Source: Psoroptes ovis
Lineage: Eukaryota > Arthropoda > Arachnida > Sarcoptiformes > Psoroptidae
Length of the DNA: 64,000 bases
NCBI GenBank assembly: GCA_002943765.1
Contig: PQWQ01000007.1
Span: forward strand, 436,501 to 500,500
Reading direction: 5' to 3'
Numbering within the stretch: the stretch's first letter is position 1; every line of letters starts with the position of its first letter. The notes under the pieces were generated by a model. It had not been told where the DNA came from, did no database searches, and saw only the letters and a list, made by a program, of their open reading frames with translations. The position numbers were made by a program, and so were the translations under genes. Of this stretch, positions 1 through 12,555 are shown in pieces.

Positions 1-692
1 TAATAAAGAGGCAGAGAAATAGAAAAAAATCAAAGCAAATCAATTACATTGAAAATTGCCATTATTATCAAATGAGGCAAAATATGTATGATGTATAGCC
101 TTACAGTGAAGCCCCTTGAAAAATTCACTATAATTTTGATGTCTGAATTTTTTCTTTTTTTCTATTTTCTTCGAAGGTTTCTTAGGGCATTTTTTTCTTT
201 CATCGAAAAAATAAGAGAAAACGTCTAAAATTAATAATAATAATCGATACAATATTAATGAATTTAAATCATATTGTATTTGTAATATCATTGATTATTA
301 ATGAAAAAAAACATATGACAATGTAAATCTTTGACTATCATTATTATTTTTGGGTTTAGATGGTAAAATAATAATAATAATAAGGGTGATATAACGATGT
401 TAATGATATATGAATCAACAACAACATCGCCAACACCAAGAACAACATTATTATCATGTGATTTACCACATGAACATCAAAAACATTCATTCATTCAGAC
501 ATGTTTCATGAATGTAATAATATGTAATATTGGGTAATAGAAATTGTAATTTCATTGTGTCTGTGTTGTTTAATAACTGCTGTTATGAAAAAAATAAAAT
601 AATGACTGGTGTGTTATAAGCAACAACAACAACAACAGTGAATAGGTAACGAATATATCATATAACGATATTATTATTATTATTATTTAATA
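1..692. other. Intergenic or intronic AT-rich DNA, no supported gene
   Basis: The stretch is AT-rich with ATT/AAT and CAA runs. A minus-strand open frame of about 83 codons near 40-291 has no recognisable domain and is low complexity. The next exon of the minus-strand gene at 892-1863 could lie here or beyond the left edge, but I could not pick an acceptor with confidence. Confidence 0.5.
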
Positions 693-772
693 TTAGGATG
701 TCCAAAAAGTTTTTGTCGATTTTCCAATCTATTTCTACGATGTAACCGGCAAAAACTTTCCGGACAATCTAA
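693..772 (-). mobile_element. Hairpin MITE copy 1, class B
   Basis: About 80 bp between TA dinucleotides, starting TTAGGATGTCC and ending with the inverted counterpart GGACAATCTAA. The core reads in class B reverse orientation (…CTACGATGTAACCGGC…). A minus-strand stop codon (769-771) of the neighbouring open frame falls inside its right terminal repeat. Confidence 0.85.
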
Positions 773-891
773 TATTTAATAATGACAATTTTCACCCAGA
801 GAAATATAAAATAAAATAGATTTTCATTATTTATAACTTTATTGAAAATTATTATTATTATTAGAAGAATCACTAGAATAACTATACTTAC

Positions 892-1863
892 ATGGCTATT
901 GTATTTATTCAATGTTTTACCATTATCATCATCCAGATCATTAATATTTAGTGTCGATTGTTTATTATTGGCATTATTATTGATAGCATTGTCATAATGG
1001 TGATCAGCATGATTCATTTTCAAATTATTTATTTTGGCATTTTTCGAAGATTTTTTCAATAATTTTTCAATGAATTTTCTCGTAGATTTCGCATTGATTT
1101 TATTCATATTTTTCCAATAATCATTTAAATTTTCAAATGAATTTTTTTGATTAAGATTTTTATTTTTATTCAATTTAAAATGATTATTAGATAATGATTT
1201 ATGCGCCATTGGTAATGATAATGGTGATGATTTATGATTATTATTATTATATTTTCGATATATATTTGAATCAACGAAATAATTTCCATTCAATTCTATA
1301 TAATAATAATTATTATTATAACAATCATTAATATTTTCATCACAATTTAAGGCTATAGAATTGTTTTTAATTTTATTTTTATTTTGTTTATAATTCAGTG
1401 GATTATTTCCATTATTAATATTATTGATAATAATATTTTCATCATCATCATCATCATAATCATCTTCATCAGTATCGATACTATTGTCATCGCCATCTTC
1501 ATCGTCTTCGACGATGTCTTGGTCGTCGTCGTAATCATCTTTATAATCTTTTTCATTATTATTATTGATATCATTCACAGTGATTATATGATCAAGATCG
1601 TCGTCGTCTTCATCGTTGTCGAAATCATTACTAAAATTATTATTTTGAGTATTAATATTATTTGTTATTTTCATACTTTTCATTCTGTTATTATTATCAT
1701 TGTTATTGATGATGAATGATGATGAATTCAATGATGTTTGTAATACTTTTTTAGTATTAGTAATATTCATTGTTATTTCAAAGCCAATAGTTGGATGAAA
1801 TAATAGTAGAAATATTATTGATAATATTGTAGAAATGAATATAATACAATTGAAATGATTCAT
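892..1863 (-). CDS. First coding exon of a secreted, Asp/Asn-rich hypothetical protein
   Basis: I do not recognise this gene. The frame starts at the ATG at 1863 and gives 324 codons up to a GTAAGTATAG donor (exon ends at 892, phase 0, last codon CAT for His). Residues 1-27 form a hydrophobic signal peptide (MNHFNCIIFISTILSIIFLL…). Residues 80-142 are extremely acidic, mostly Asp with Asn. A short region with two Cys (CDENINDC, about 174-181) and a Lys/Asn-rich basic tail follow. Without splicing the frame would run 40 more codons through a hydrophobic, ATT-encoded tail and stop inside a hairpin MITE at 769. That tail looks like translated intron, so I end the exon at the donor. Charge-segregated low-complexity secreted proteins can bind mineral or cations, but nothing here proves a function. 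Downstream exons to the left were not identified. Confidence 0.6.
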
Positions 1864-2660
1864 TTTGATGATTAGATTAGATTTTTGCTTTCTTATTTTT
1901 TAAGATTTTTCCTTCTTCTTTTCTCCAAAGATTTAATTTAAAGTTTTTTTTCTTTTGGTTATATGACTGAGGAAAATCATTCAAAAGTTCTGGAATATAA
2001 TTCTCTTTCTGTGTGTGTGTGCATCAATGGCCAATGATTGTTGATTCGAAATGAAAAATCTTAATTTTACAAGAAAAAGAATAAGAAAAAAAAATAAAAT
2101 CGATTAGATTCATTTGAGATTATAGTTTTCTCGAAGAAAGTTATGTTCATGAATGAATGAATGAATGAATCTTTCGATATCAATATCTTTGCTTTGATGT
2201 CAACTTGTTTCAACTTGATATCAATGTATTTTAATATCATCATACATTTTGTCTCAGTGATGATAACATCATAATTGAATCTTCAAATTCTCTTATTTCT
2301 TAGACTCATTTCTTAGTCTCAGAGTAATTAATGTTTTTCGCTTTTTCTTTAATTTTCTTATATATTTGATATTAAATTAAGAATCTCGAACATCTTAAGT
2401 CTACAATTTTCTTCAAGAGTTCTTGTCTTCGTTTTGTTTTCATTCATTCCCATTTACTTATTATCACATTTATTTATAAATTGTTTCATTGTTATTATTG
2501 TTTTGTACTTTTTCACTTCGTTTATCAGAATCATCATTTGTTTTCTTCTTCTTCTTCTCCAAATAGAAATTCTATACCGAAGAATTCATATAAGAATTTT
2601 TTCAGCAAGAATTGTTCAATTTCATCACTCAGATTCACAGCTAACAAACAAAAATAGATA

Positions 2661-2740
2661 TTAGGTTGCGCGTAAAGTTTTGGCTGATTTTCATGAACAA
2701 CTCTATTGATTAAGCCGAATGAACTTTTCGGACAGCCTAA
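2661..2740 (+). mobile_element. Hairpin MITE copy 2, class A
   Basis: Starts TTAGGTTGCGCGTAAAG and ends CGGACAGCCTAA. The core holds the class A words CATGAACAACTCTATTG and AAGCCGAATGAAC. The left flank ends in TA; the right flank is not TA, so one copy of the target site has mutated. Confidence 0.88.
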
Positions 2741-3092
2741 TTGTATATTTTCATTTGAATAAGGCTTCTTCTTCTTTCAATAATTTACGTTTCTTTTGAT
2801 TTGTTTGTATATTTGTTTGTTTGCACAAAATCTTAAGCCATTTGATTGTGCAAAAAGCATCGAAAAAAAGCAAAAAACAAGGCAGTAACTGTTGTATAAA
2901 ACAACAACCCTGAAGAACAGATTTATTTATTTATTTTTTTCATTTTATTCTTGATAATAACAACAATAACAACAATGATTGAAAAGTTCATGTTTGTTTT
3001 TCATTTTCAATTTTTTTGATTTTCTATCATCATTCAAAATAAAAAGAAAAATGTAATCAAACAAATAATATTGAAAAATAATAATAAAAATA

Positions 3093-3172
3093 TTGGGGTT
3101 GTCCGAAAAGTTCATTCGGCTTAATCAATAGAGTTGCTCATGAAAATCGGCAAGAACTTATCGGACAAACAA
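3093..3172 (-). mobile_element. Hairpin MITE copy 3, class A
   Basis: Class A in reverse orientation (GTTCATTCGGCTTAATC … GAGTTGCTCATGAAAATCGG). The left end has diverged to TTGGGG and the right end to GGACAAACAAA, so this is an older copy. Confidence 0.85.
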
Positions 3173-5652
3173 ATAATAACATCAACGAAAAAAATAATGA
3201 AAATAAATTAATAAATGTGTGTCTGTGTGTGTAACGACACAGGAAATTTTTATTATTATAAATCTTTTGTGAGAAATGTAGTAAGCTAAAGATTTGCTTG
3301 TTCTTGCTTTAATTTCTTTGTTTTTTTTACTCTCGAAAATAAAATACATTGTAATATATTTGAAAATAGGAGAAAAAACAACAGAAGAAGAAACCCTTAG
3401 AAGGAATCATCATCATTGAAATGATGAACATTTTTCATTGAATCAAAAATGATGAAAATTTATACGCGTAGATTTATATTAATATAAATACAAGTTGTTC
3501 AATTATTTCGTTGTTCTTTTTCTTATTGTTGTTGATGTTAATACCTCTTAGTTCTTTCAGCCAAATGATAATATTGCTTTATTTAAAAGTGTATTCACAC
3601 ACAGACACTTTTCGCAGCCTAGACAATACTAGACAAACACACACACACACACCACTCAACCAGGCCATCAAATTTACAAACAAACAAACACAATCTAAAA
3701 CAATGACTATTATCAATTGTTTTTCAAAATTGTTGTTTGTTGCCATGTTGTAATGTTATTTGATTGCTTTTGATTGTTTTTGTTATTATTATTATTGTTT
3801 CTGATTTGTATTCATTATGATAGTTGAAGCAAAAAATAAGTATTAATATCCAGAACTAATAAACAAGAAATAGAGTCAAATGAACCAAACCGTTGAACCA
3901 AATAATCAGCGACTAACATGGAACATTAGAAAAAAATGATTTATTTTAATATAAATTTCAACGAAGAAAATCAAGACCATCTTTGAAAATTCTAAGATAT
4001 ATTCTTGATTCTTTAAATATCTTTGAAAATTCATTTCGATTTTCGAATGAAAGATTTATTCGAAGAAATCATTTTTGATACATTGTGTCAATTTACACAA
4101 TGACAAATGAAATAACTATAGCTTTAATCATCTTTTTTTTTCATCATCATTGATGATGAAAATAATAAGAACAATGAGTCTTAAATAGACACAGACACAA
4201 AAATATTGTCATCAAATGTTTTCATCAATTTCTTTGATTCAGTCAAAGTATTATTATATTATTAAATAATGATGATGATAATGTCTGTAGTTGTGTTATT
4301 ATTGTCGTTGTTGATGATTATGAAATGTGTTGAAATGAATAGAATGGAATGGATATGAAATGAAAAGAAATTAATAAATAATAATCATTTGTGTGTATGG
4401 ATGTGCCGAAATTTACAAATTATTTCTTTTTGTGAAAAAGTTTGACGAGAATTTTCAATTGCTTTCCATTCTCATTCATTCTTCGGGTGAACATTCATAG
4501 AATTTCAACACTGAAACCAAACTGTGATTCCAATCGTCTTAGAAAATTAGAAAATTTGCCCAAGCTTTACTCTCTCGATGTCTTTGAATTTAAATGAAAT
4601 CACTTCTAGAATCACTTCTTTATATCTTATCACATCACAGCGAACGAACATTGAAACATACAAACATAATTTTCAACAGCCAAGAAAAAAAAATCTGTGA
4701 AAATGATAAGAGATAGTGTGTAAGACCAATTCTTTTCATTATTATTATCATCATTGGTCTAATGCCATTGTTCTATTATTGTTATTTTTTGTTTGAATTA
4801 TTTCAATGTTTTATTCTCTTCGACAATTTTTTTTTTTTTTTGTGAACACAGAAAAAAAGAATGTTCATCATTTTTGATGCTATTAGTACTGATGATGATG
4901 ATGATGATGATTTCGAATATATTTCAAAGATATTTCAATGAGAAAACGAAAAAAACTGTTAGAATTCAATGGAAATAAAAAAAAAGAACTCAAAAGTAAT
5001 CAGTAATCATAATGATAATAAGTTAAACTTGAACAACATTTTTTTTCTGTTGTTCAATGAATGATTTTCATTTTATTTTTATTTTTGTGAATTACACATC
5101 ACTCATTTATATTTCAACAATGAATTTCAAGTCTTTGGAGTTGCCCTTTGAATTTCTTGAAGAAGAGACTCAGAAATTTCTTGGAAATTTCATCTTGGAT
5201 TCGTTTTCTTGTTTTTGTTTATTTTGATTATTATTTCTTTGATTCAAGTCTTTGAGAAAAAGAAATTTCAGTCTTTCAATGAAAGGCTTCAAAAATCAAT
5301 CTATACAACTAGTTATTGAAAATTATTATTTTGAAAGTCGATGAATTGAAAATGAAAATATGCGAAATAACTAGAATTGAATCAATTTGAAATAAACTAT
5401 TTCATTTTCATTCATTTTTGTTGTTGTTTTTGCGAATAAATTTAATTTATTGTAATAGTATATGGTAAAGAGAGAAATAATTGTGAAAATTAACATGAAA
5501 TATAACATCATAATAAAATGTGTGAAAAATACATTCTGTCTGAATTCAAATGATGATGATGAAATTTAATTCAGATTTTTTTTTTGAATATTTCATTAAG
5601 GGAAAAATCAATTTTCGCTTCAAAATATATTATTATAGCATATCATATATTA

Positions 5653-5734
5653 TTAGGTTGTCCGTAAAGTTCTAGCCGATTTTCATGAGCAACTCTATTG
5701 TGATTAAGCCGAATGAACTTTTCGGACAACCTAT
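5653..5734 (+). mobile_element. Hairpin MITE copy 4, class A (GTG variant)
   Basis: Class A core with three extra bases (CTCTATTGTGATTAAGCC). Left end TTAGGTTGTCCGTAAAG is preceded by TA; the right end GGACAACCTA is nearly intact. The same three-base insertion occurs in copies 11 and 19, marking a sub-lineage. Confidence 0.9.
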
Positions 5735-6003
5735 TTCATTGAAAATATACATGAAAATTTATTGCTCACAAAAAATAAAATAAAATTCAAGTTTAATCAT
5801 GTGGAATATGTTTATTATTATCATTATATTTTTTTCTGGTGTATCAAGTGTTTCAACCTTAAATGAAAATTTTGCAAAAAAAAAAATTGAAATATTTGAA
5901 AATTCAATTGAAAATTTTACATTCAAAAAATACAGAAATTTTTATCGGATATTTTGCTTCAATGAACCTTAGGTTTATATGTGTAAACTATTAAACTATT
6001 TTA

Positions 6004-6085
6004 TTATGTTGTCCGAAAAGTTCTTGCCGATTTTTCTCGTGATTTTCTACGATATAACCGGTGAAAAACTTTGCGGACAACCAAA
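6004..6085 (-). mobile_element. Hairpin MITE copy 5, class B
   Basis: Reverse class B core (…CTACGATATAACCGG…). Ends TTATGTTGTCCG and CGGACAACCAAA, with TA on both flanks. Confidence 0.88.
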
Positions 6086-6939
6086 TAAAATGAATTTTAT
6101 ATATATGGGTGTATAGAAAATAATGTAAATATTTTTGCAAAGTTTGATGTTGAATTTTTCAAATAGAATTTTTTTGAAAAAAAATTCTCGAAACTTTCAA
6201 AGCATCAATTCTTTGGTTGGAAAATAAAGTGGTATTATCATTGAAATTTCAATAAAAATATTTAAATTTTTAATTTAATTTTAATATTAATATATTTGCA
6301 TGCCCGAGTAAAATACATGAATTGAATTGTGAATGTCATTCATTTTCATATGAAGAAATGAAATTATAATTGAAATTGATTGATTTACTTGGGCTGATCT
6401 ATCATAGATAGTAGCGTGTTCTACTTTACTGTATTCTGAATAATAGAGTGTCTTCATTTTTCAAAAAAAAAAAAAAATAGTTCAACGGAGAATATCTTGG
6501 AATATCTTAGAAACCGAAGAAACCATTTTCAATTGTGATTGATTCAATGTGAAGCAATTATTGTGTGTCATATGATATGATATGAATCCATCATATCATA
6601 TCATCTTCAAAATAAAAAAAAAACATTGATAGAATATTAAGCAATTTTTTTTTTTTTCGTTTGATTCAATCAACCCATGATTCACTGGGTCCATATATTT
6701 GGATCTTGGAAAATTTTAATTTGATTTTAAGGTGGGAAAAATTGAAAAGCAAAAATAGAAAGCTTCAACAATTCATTCATTCATTGTGTTCATTCATTCG
6801 ATCAAGAAGAAAAATGTAATTCAAAATTTAACATTTTGACATTATTCAACATTATCATCATCGTCATTTAATATATGAATGATGATAATGAAATTAAATT
6901 TCAATCTTAAAGAAAATTCTTTCAAATATTTCCATTTTC

Positions 6940-6942
<3 letters not shown>

Positions 6943-6971
<29 letters not shown>
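6943..6971. repeat. (AC)n microsatellite
   Basis: Uninterrupted AC dinucleotide run of about 14 units. It is the longest pure CA tract seen in the window and would be length-variable between individuals. Confidence 0.95.
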
Positions 6972-6973
<2 letters not shown>

Positions 6974-7679
6974 TGTATCAATGGAGAATTTAATTCGAAT
7001 CAAAGCTGAACGATCTCAAGCCATTCATTGAATGAAATGAGATATGAAAATATATGAATAAACGCATCGGAAAAATCCAGATTGAATCCAGATATAAAAA
7101 TTCAGATATTCAGAGTAAATTCAATCTTTTTTGATCCAGAAATATTTCATAGAAGAGAAATGATGGTGAATTGCGAGAGATGGTGGATTCAATTTATGAA
7201 ATGGCAATATTCATACAGCCAATGAAATAGTTTTCATAGTCAGAACAATAGTCCTTGCCATTATTTTCATTTTTATTATTTTTTTTTTATTAATTTTGAA
7301 TCTCGAAAATAATGAAAAAATTAAATAATAATAATAATAAATAATTATTCTTCCATCATCCATTCAAGGATATCATGTTTCGAAATTAATAAATTTGTTT
7401 TTTTTAAATGTTTTCGCAAAGCATTACAATCTATGCAATCGAATATATCGTTATACATATCAGTAATACGTATCAGTATTTATACGAAAATTAATCATTC
7501 AATTTTGATAATCATTCATTTATACAATTAACGATTGTGAAGCAGCAAAAGAGCAGAAAGAAAAAAAAATAATCATTAATAATCGACGATAAATAGATAA
7601 ATACGATAAATAATAATAATAAAACAGTAAATAGATAACTGAATAATGCTGAATAATAATATAAGCTATATTTGAAATA

Positions 7680-7760
7680 TTAGACATTGTCTAAAAGTTT
7701 ATTCCGATTAATCGAATAGAGTTGCTCATGAAAATCGGCCAAAACTTTACGGACAACCTT
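7680..7760 (-). mobile_element. Hairpin MITE copy 6, class A
   Basis: Reverse class A core (GAGTTGCTCATGAAAATCGG). The left terminal repeat has decayed (TTAGACATTGTCTAAAAG); the right end GGACAACCT is intact. Confidence 0.82.
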
Positions 7761-8112
7761 CTGTAGAAGAAGATAGAAATTAATGTTGAACATCATTCGA
7801 TTGATGATGAAGAATTCCATTCCATTGATTCATTATTATTCAATTATTTATTGATTTCTTCTTTCTATTTACGCTACTGCCTTATATAATGTCTTCAACA
7901 AAATGAAAAAAAAAACAAAAATCTAATTTTATTGATTCGTTCAACATTCCTTCAATATTCATTGATTCATTCGCTTATTTATCAACAAAAACATATAATC
8001 AGATAAATAATTGAAAAAATTTGTCATTTTGATTAAACAAAAATGAAATGATTCAATAATTCAATAAATAAATGAATGAAATAATCAAATCATTAATATT
8101 AGATCATTCTTA

Positions 8113-8274
8113 CAGGGTTTCAAGTTTCGATTCGTAGTTTTAAAATTAATTTTCATAGTTTTAAAGTTGATTTTCGTAGTTTTGAATGTAATTTTAAACC
8201 GAAGAAATTACGAAATTCAGTTTTAAAACTACGAAAATCAATTTCGAAACTCCGAATTAAAACTTGAAACCCTG
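8113..8274. mobile_element. Palindromic element, CAGGGTTT family, copy 1
   Basis: A 162-bp inverted repeat bounded by TA: left end CAGGGTTTCAAGTTT, right end AAACTTGAAACCCTG. The arms pair along most of their length (GTAGTTTTAAAA against TTTTAAAACTAC). It shares no sequence with the TTAGGTTGTCC hairpin family. TA flanks and CAGGG ends fit a Tc1/mariner-superfamily MITE, but the mobilising transposase is not identified. A shorter relative lies at 42158-42278. Confidence 0.8.
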
Positions 8275-9045
8275 TATTTATTTTTATTTGTCATCGAAAA
8301 TCAAATAAATGTAATTGTAATTGAGGACCAAAAAAAAACGATAATTGATGATTCGAGAGAGAGAAACGATTAATTGTTTCATGATTTATTCATGTATTCA
8401 ATGTTGTATTGAGCGATTTTAGATGGGAAAAATAAATGAGAGAAAGCAAAATAATTGATTTTCATCGAGAATAAACAAGAATTAATTTATCTGGCTTCCG
8501 ACATATGTTTTCTTGTCTTTGGTGAAAGTATGGTCCAAGGGACCATCCATAATAGGGTTTCATAGGCTAAGAGAAAAATTAATTTTTCGAATTATTTCAT
8601 TTCAAATCAATTTGTTTCTGGTATTTTTAATTATTTATAGTTGATTTAATTAAATTGGAGCAGAATTTCTTAAGCGATTATCATTCGATAATCAATTATT
8701 CAAAGCATTTTGATTCAGATCGTAACATCTTACAGATCGGAACGTCTTACTATTGATTGAATACATAGATAACAAGATGATTTTTGAAAATTTTGAAAAT
8801 TTCAAAATGAAACATCTGAGGTTGTTGTTGGTGAATTGAAATTCTATTTCAAATTCTATCACAAAATTTATGATAATTTTAGTATTTCAACTCGAACAAA
8901 TTCTAAAAAAATTCATGAAGGTATGTTCATATGGAATAATCATCATCATCAAAAAAATAAAATTCATTCAAATGATTTTGAATTTCAAATTCATTTGTTT
9001 AAATTTGATAAATTTTCAAATAAATGAATGAATTCATTTATTTAT

Positions 9046-9126
9046 TTAGGTTGTCCGAAAAGTTTTTGCCGATTATATCGTTGCGGTATTATGAGAAAAT
9101 CGACAAGAACTTATCGGATAAGCTAA
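9046..9126 (+). mobile_element. Hairpin MITE copy 7, class B
   Basis: Class B core with GATTATATCG; ends TTAGGTTGTCCG and CGGATAAGCTAA; right flank TA. Confidence 0.85.
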
Positions 9127-9642
9127 TATTTGAAATCATAGTTGGAACCCAAAAAACAAAAAAAAAAAAAAAATAATGTAAAAATAATGTTCTCTCTTGG
9201 GCATTCAATTTTACAAAAATTTTTTAAAAAATAAAAATTTCAGAGGCCCAGAAAACGAAAAAAATATGGACCCGAATTCAAGCAGTGAAAACAACATTGA
9301 ATAATCAATGTTCCGGTTGAATTGTAACACGAAGAAAAAATTTTTGTGAATCGCTTCGTTTTCGAGGCTATGAAGCCTATGATTTGAATGATTTTTGAAA
9401 TTTTTCGAAAAAATTTTCAAAGAAAAAATCATTTTTCATCAAGAAATATCCAAGGAAATATCAAATAAAAGGTGTTTTTTCAAAACACCCATTATGGATG
9501 TTTGTTTTGTGTGCGTTTGTTTTAAGGAAAAAAACTTTTAAAACTTTGAAAAACTGTAAAATTATTGTTATAAATATTATTATTTTCGAAAGGTCTTGCA
9601 TGAACGATTTCGAAAGATTTCAAAAAAAAAAAAAAAAAAATA

Positions 9643-9725
9643 TTGAAGGTTGTCCGAAAAATTCTGGCCGATCGTCATCGGCAACTCTATTCGATTAAGC
9701 CAAATAAACTTTTCGGACAATCTAA
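9643..9725 (+). mobile_element. Hairpin MITE copy 8, class A
   Basis: Class A core with changes (CATCGGCAACTCTATTCGATTAAG). It sits right after a long poly-A run. The left end is altered (TTGAAGGTTGTCC); the right end is CGGACAATCTAA, followed by TA. Confidence 0.85.
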
Positions 9726-9982
9726 TACATTTTCCAAAAAATAAAAATAAAAAATAAAAATTGTTTTCAACAAAATAATAAATCATTGAATCACATTTGC
9801 TATCAGTGTTTTTTCTTGTTTTTGAAATTTATTAAAATCAATTTCATTGTTTTATTATTATTATTACATTACATTATTCAAATAATACAAGCAAATACTA
9901 ATATTACATTGAGATAAGAAGTTTGAATGTAAGGAATCAAAACATTTTGATCTAAGAATTATTCTCCCTTTTCTTCGAAGTA

Positions 9983-10063
9983 TTAGGTTGTCTCATAAGT
10001 TCTTGCTATTTTTCGAATGAAAAAAAAATTTAAAAAACGGCAAAATCTTATGGGACAACCTAA
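9983..10063 (+). mobile_element. Hairpin MITE copy 9, class C
   Basis: Class C: TTAGGTTGTCTCATAAG at the left, CTTATGGGACAACCTAA at the right, core TTTTTCGAATGAAAAA then AAAAAACGGC. The CATAAG/CTTATG arm replaces the CGAAAAG arm of classes A and B. TA on both flanks. Confidence 0.88.
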
Positions 10064-10737
10064 TATTTCTTTAACTTTTTTTTTGCTAAGATTCGCTGTT
10101 TTTTCTTGGCCTTGTTGGCCTTATTTTCTTTGAAAGAAATTTCACTGGTCTCAACATTTTTCTATTTTCTTTGATAAAATCATTAAACACATCATAAATT
10201 TTAAATTTTTTTGCCTCCCTTCTCTTCTTCTTCTCGTCGAAGTTCTAAGAAATTGAAATGAAATTAACACACAAAACACAATGGAAAATGCTGGGAAAAA
10301 AACATTATTCATTTGATCTAAACACGCTATGTGCTCTATGCAGTTATATTATCTAAGACATTCAAGCTCATATCAACGATAAAGCAAAGCAAAATATCTC
10401 AAATGATAAAATTCACAGAAATAGATCAATTGATTTGAATTTTTTTAAAATTTTTCCTCATGCCATAGCTCATACAGCAAAAAATTCATTAATTTTAATA
10501 ATTTTGATTCTTTGACAATGCGATATATGAATGGAAGAAACTGGCGTGTAAAACAATTATGACAAGTTATGAATGGGAAAAACAGAGATATAATTGGAAA
10601 TGATTCATTCCAAATTTTGGTACAAATTGAATAATGAAATAGATTTAAAGCTACGATAATAATAATAATAATAAATATCAGAAAAAATAATGATGATAAC
10701 TATGAGGAGTAGAAACATCTATTCGTAGTAAAATATA

Positions 10738-10817
10738 TTAGGTTGTCCGAAAAGTTCTGGCTGATTTTCATGAGCGACTCTATTGAATAAGCCGAATGAA
10801 CTTTTCGGACAACCTAG
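10738..10817 (+). mobile_element. Hairpin MITE copy 10, class A
   Basis: Nearly intact class A: TTAGGTTGTCCGAAAAG … CATGAGCGACTCTATTGA … CTTTTCGGACAACCTAG, flanked by TA. Confidence 0.92.
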
Positions 10818-11904
10818 TATAAATATGTGATAACAAAAAGTGAACCAAAAAAAAAAAAGCCAGAGGATAAATAAATAAATGAATGAATGAATTGGGAATT
10901 CTCAGTTCAGTGCCATCATCACATCTCAAATATTTATTCAAAAATTCAATTGAATTGAATTGAATTGAATGTAATTGCAATGAATGAATTTTATTTTATC
11001 TTTCAAGAATCAAAGAATCAAAAATAATAAAATCCAAAGATATTTTTCCATTATTTCTAACTAAATGACACAACAACAACAATGGTTGGATCCTAGAATT
11101 TAGGAATTTTTCAATTTCTGCGAAAAGTCAGAATACAAAGAAGTCAGAGCAAAGAAGAAACGAATACTTTGTATTATTATTTGCATTCATAGAATACATA
11201 GAATACATTTGAATCCATTTGTTGTTGTTATTACAACGAATTACTAATGATATTAGGGCACCAACAACAACAACGAACAACAACAATTGAATATTAATGA
11301 TAATCACACAATTTGTAGTCATGTAAATTTTTATTTTCATCATTTGAAACTTTTGACTTTTTCAATTATTTTCATTAGTACAAGGTGTTGTTCAATATTT
11401 AAATCCAAGAATTCGCTGAGTTTTGAAGAAATATTCATTCATTTCTATTTTTATTTTCACAAAGGCAAGGTATGCACCTATGCACCTTTTGGTTATTTTT
11501 TGGTTCATTTTTTGTCATTATTTAATGATTCGTGTATGTGAGTGTGTATTTTCTTTGTAAAATATTTCATTATTCAGACACACACACACACAAACATTCT
11601 AAATGATGATGATAATGATTTGACTATAATCTATGACGATAATAATAATAATAATAAAAGTTTTGACGAAAAATGAAAGAAATGGAAAAGGAAAAATGAA
11701 TTAATAAAAATAAATTTGAAAATGAGAAATATGTGTGTGTAAGAGTATATCAGGGTCTATAGGTATATCAGTAGAGTCTATAGCTTTGAAAATAATTTTG
11801 AAGCCAAAGAATAATGGATGAAGTCAAAAAAAAAAAAAAAAAATGAATGAAATTTGAAATATAAAATGTCAGGTGATAATTGAAATTTTTTCTTTTTTTT
11901 GACA

Positions 11905-11987
11905 TTAAGTTGTCCGAAAAGTTCATTCGGCTTAATCACAATAGAGTTGTTTATGAAAATCGCGGTAGAACTTTACGGACAACCTTA
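11905..11987 (-). mobile_element. Hairpin MITE copy 11, class A (GTG variant)
   Basis: Reverse class A with the CACAAT form of the three-base insertion; ends TTAAGTTGTCCG and CGGACAACCTTA. Confidence 0.87.
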
Positions 11988-12376
11988 TATTACATTCTAC
12001 TATAGTAGAATAGTCGCTGTACACACATTCACATTTTTACTTTTCATCCATATTATTTATTGTTATTAGTTTTTCATTTTTTTTTCTTGGGTAATATTTT
12101 TTCATCACATAATTAAATGTGTGTTTCAAAAAGGTTTTCACTGGGTAAAAATGATATATTCAATGGTTTTTCTGCCGTAAATTTCATTTTTTCGTCATTC
12201 AAAATTTTGGGCTTTCCGTGAATCTGAACTTCAACTCAATGTCGTTGAATTGTTTTAATGAAAATACATTGCACAATTTGTACGACAAAAATTGATGAAA
12301 AAAAAAATTTCAATTATCACACACACAAAATGCACATAGATATATTTGATAGAATATTTTGCAGTGCTTAGTAGAA

Positions 12377-12555
12377 CAGTCATTCTCAACGAGTGTTCCG
12401 CGACACTTTAGTGTTCCAAAAGACCAGATTTCAAAAGGCCAAATTTCGGAAATCTAACTCTCATTCCTTTACTTGGTCTGCCGCACAAATTCTGGAAATA
12501 AAGGCTATTCCTTTTTTTAGTGTGCCGCAACTAAAAAAAAGGTTGAGAATGACTG
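12377..12555. mobile_element. Short non-autonomous hAT-like element
   Basis: A 179-bp element with terminal inverted repeats CAGTCATTCTCAAC and GTTGAGAATGACTG. Just inside are GTTCCGCGACAC on the left and GTGCCGCAAC plus a poly-A/T block on the right. The CAGTnnTTCTCAAC…GTGCCGC ends are the familiar hAT (Charlie-like) terminus pattern. The flanks (CTTAGTAG / CTTAGAGC) are similar and may be a decayed 8-bp target duplication. There is no coding capacity. Confidence 0.75.

Noticed and set aside
1384..1719. A plus-strand Ile/Val-rich open frame of 111 codons
   Set aside because: It is the antisense shadow of the Asp/Asn-rich exon; GAT/AAT runs read as ATC/ATT on the other strand.
8530..8546. 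Short palindrome ATGGTCC-AAG-GGACCAT
   Set aside because: It is too short and single-copy to call an operator or an element in a eukaryotic genome.
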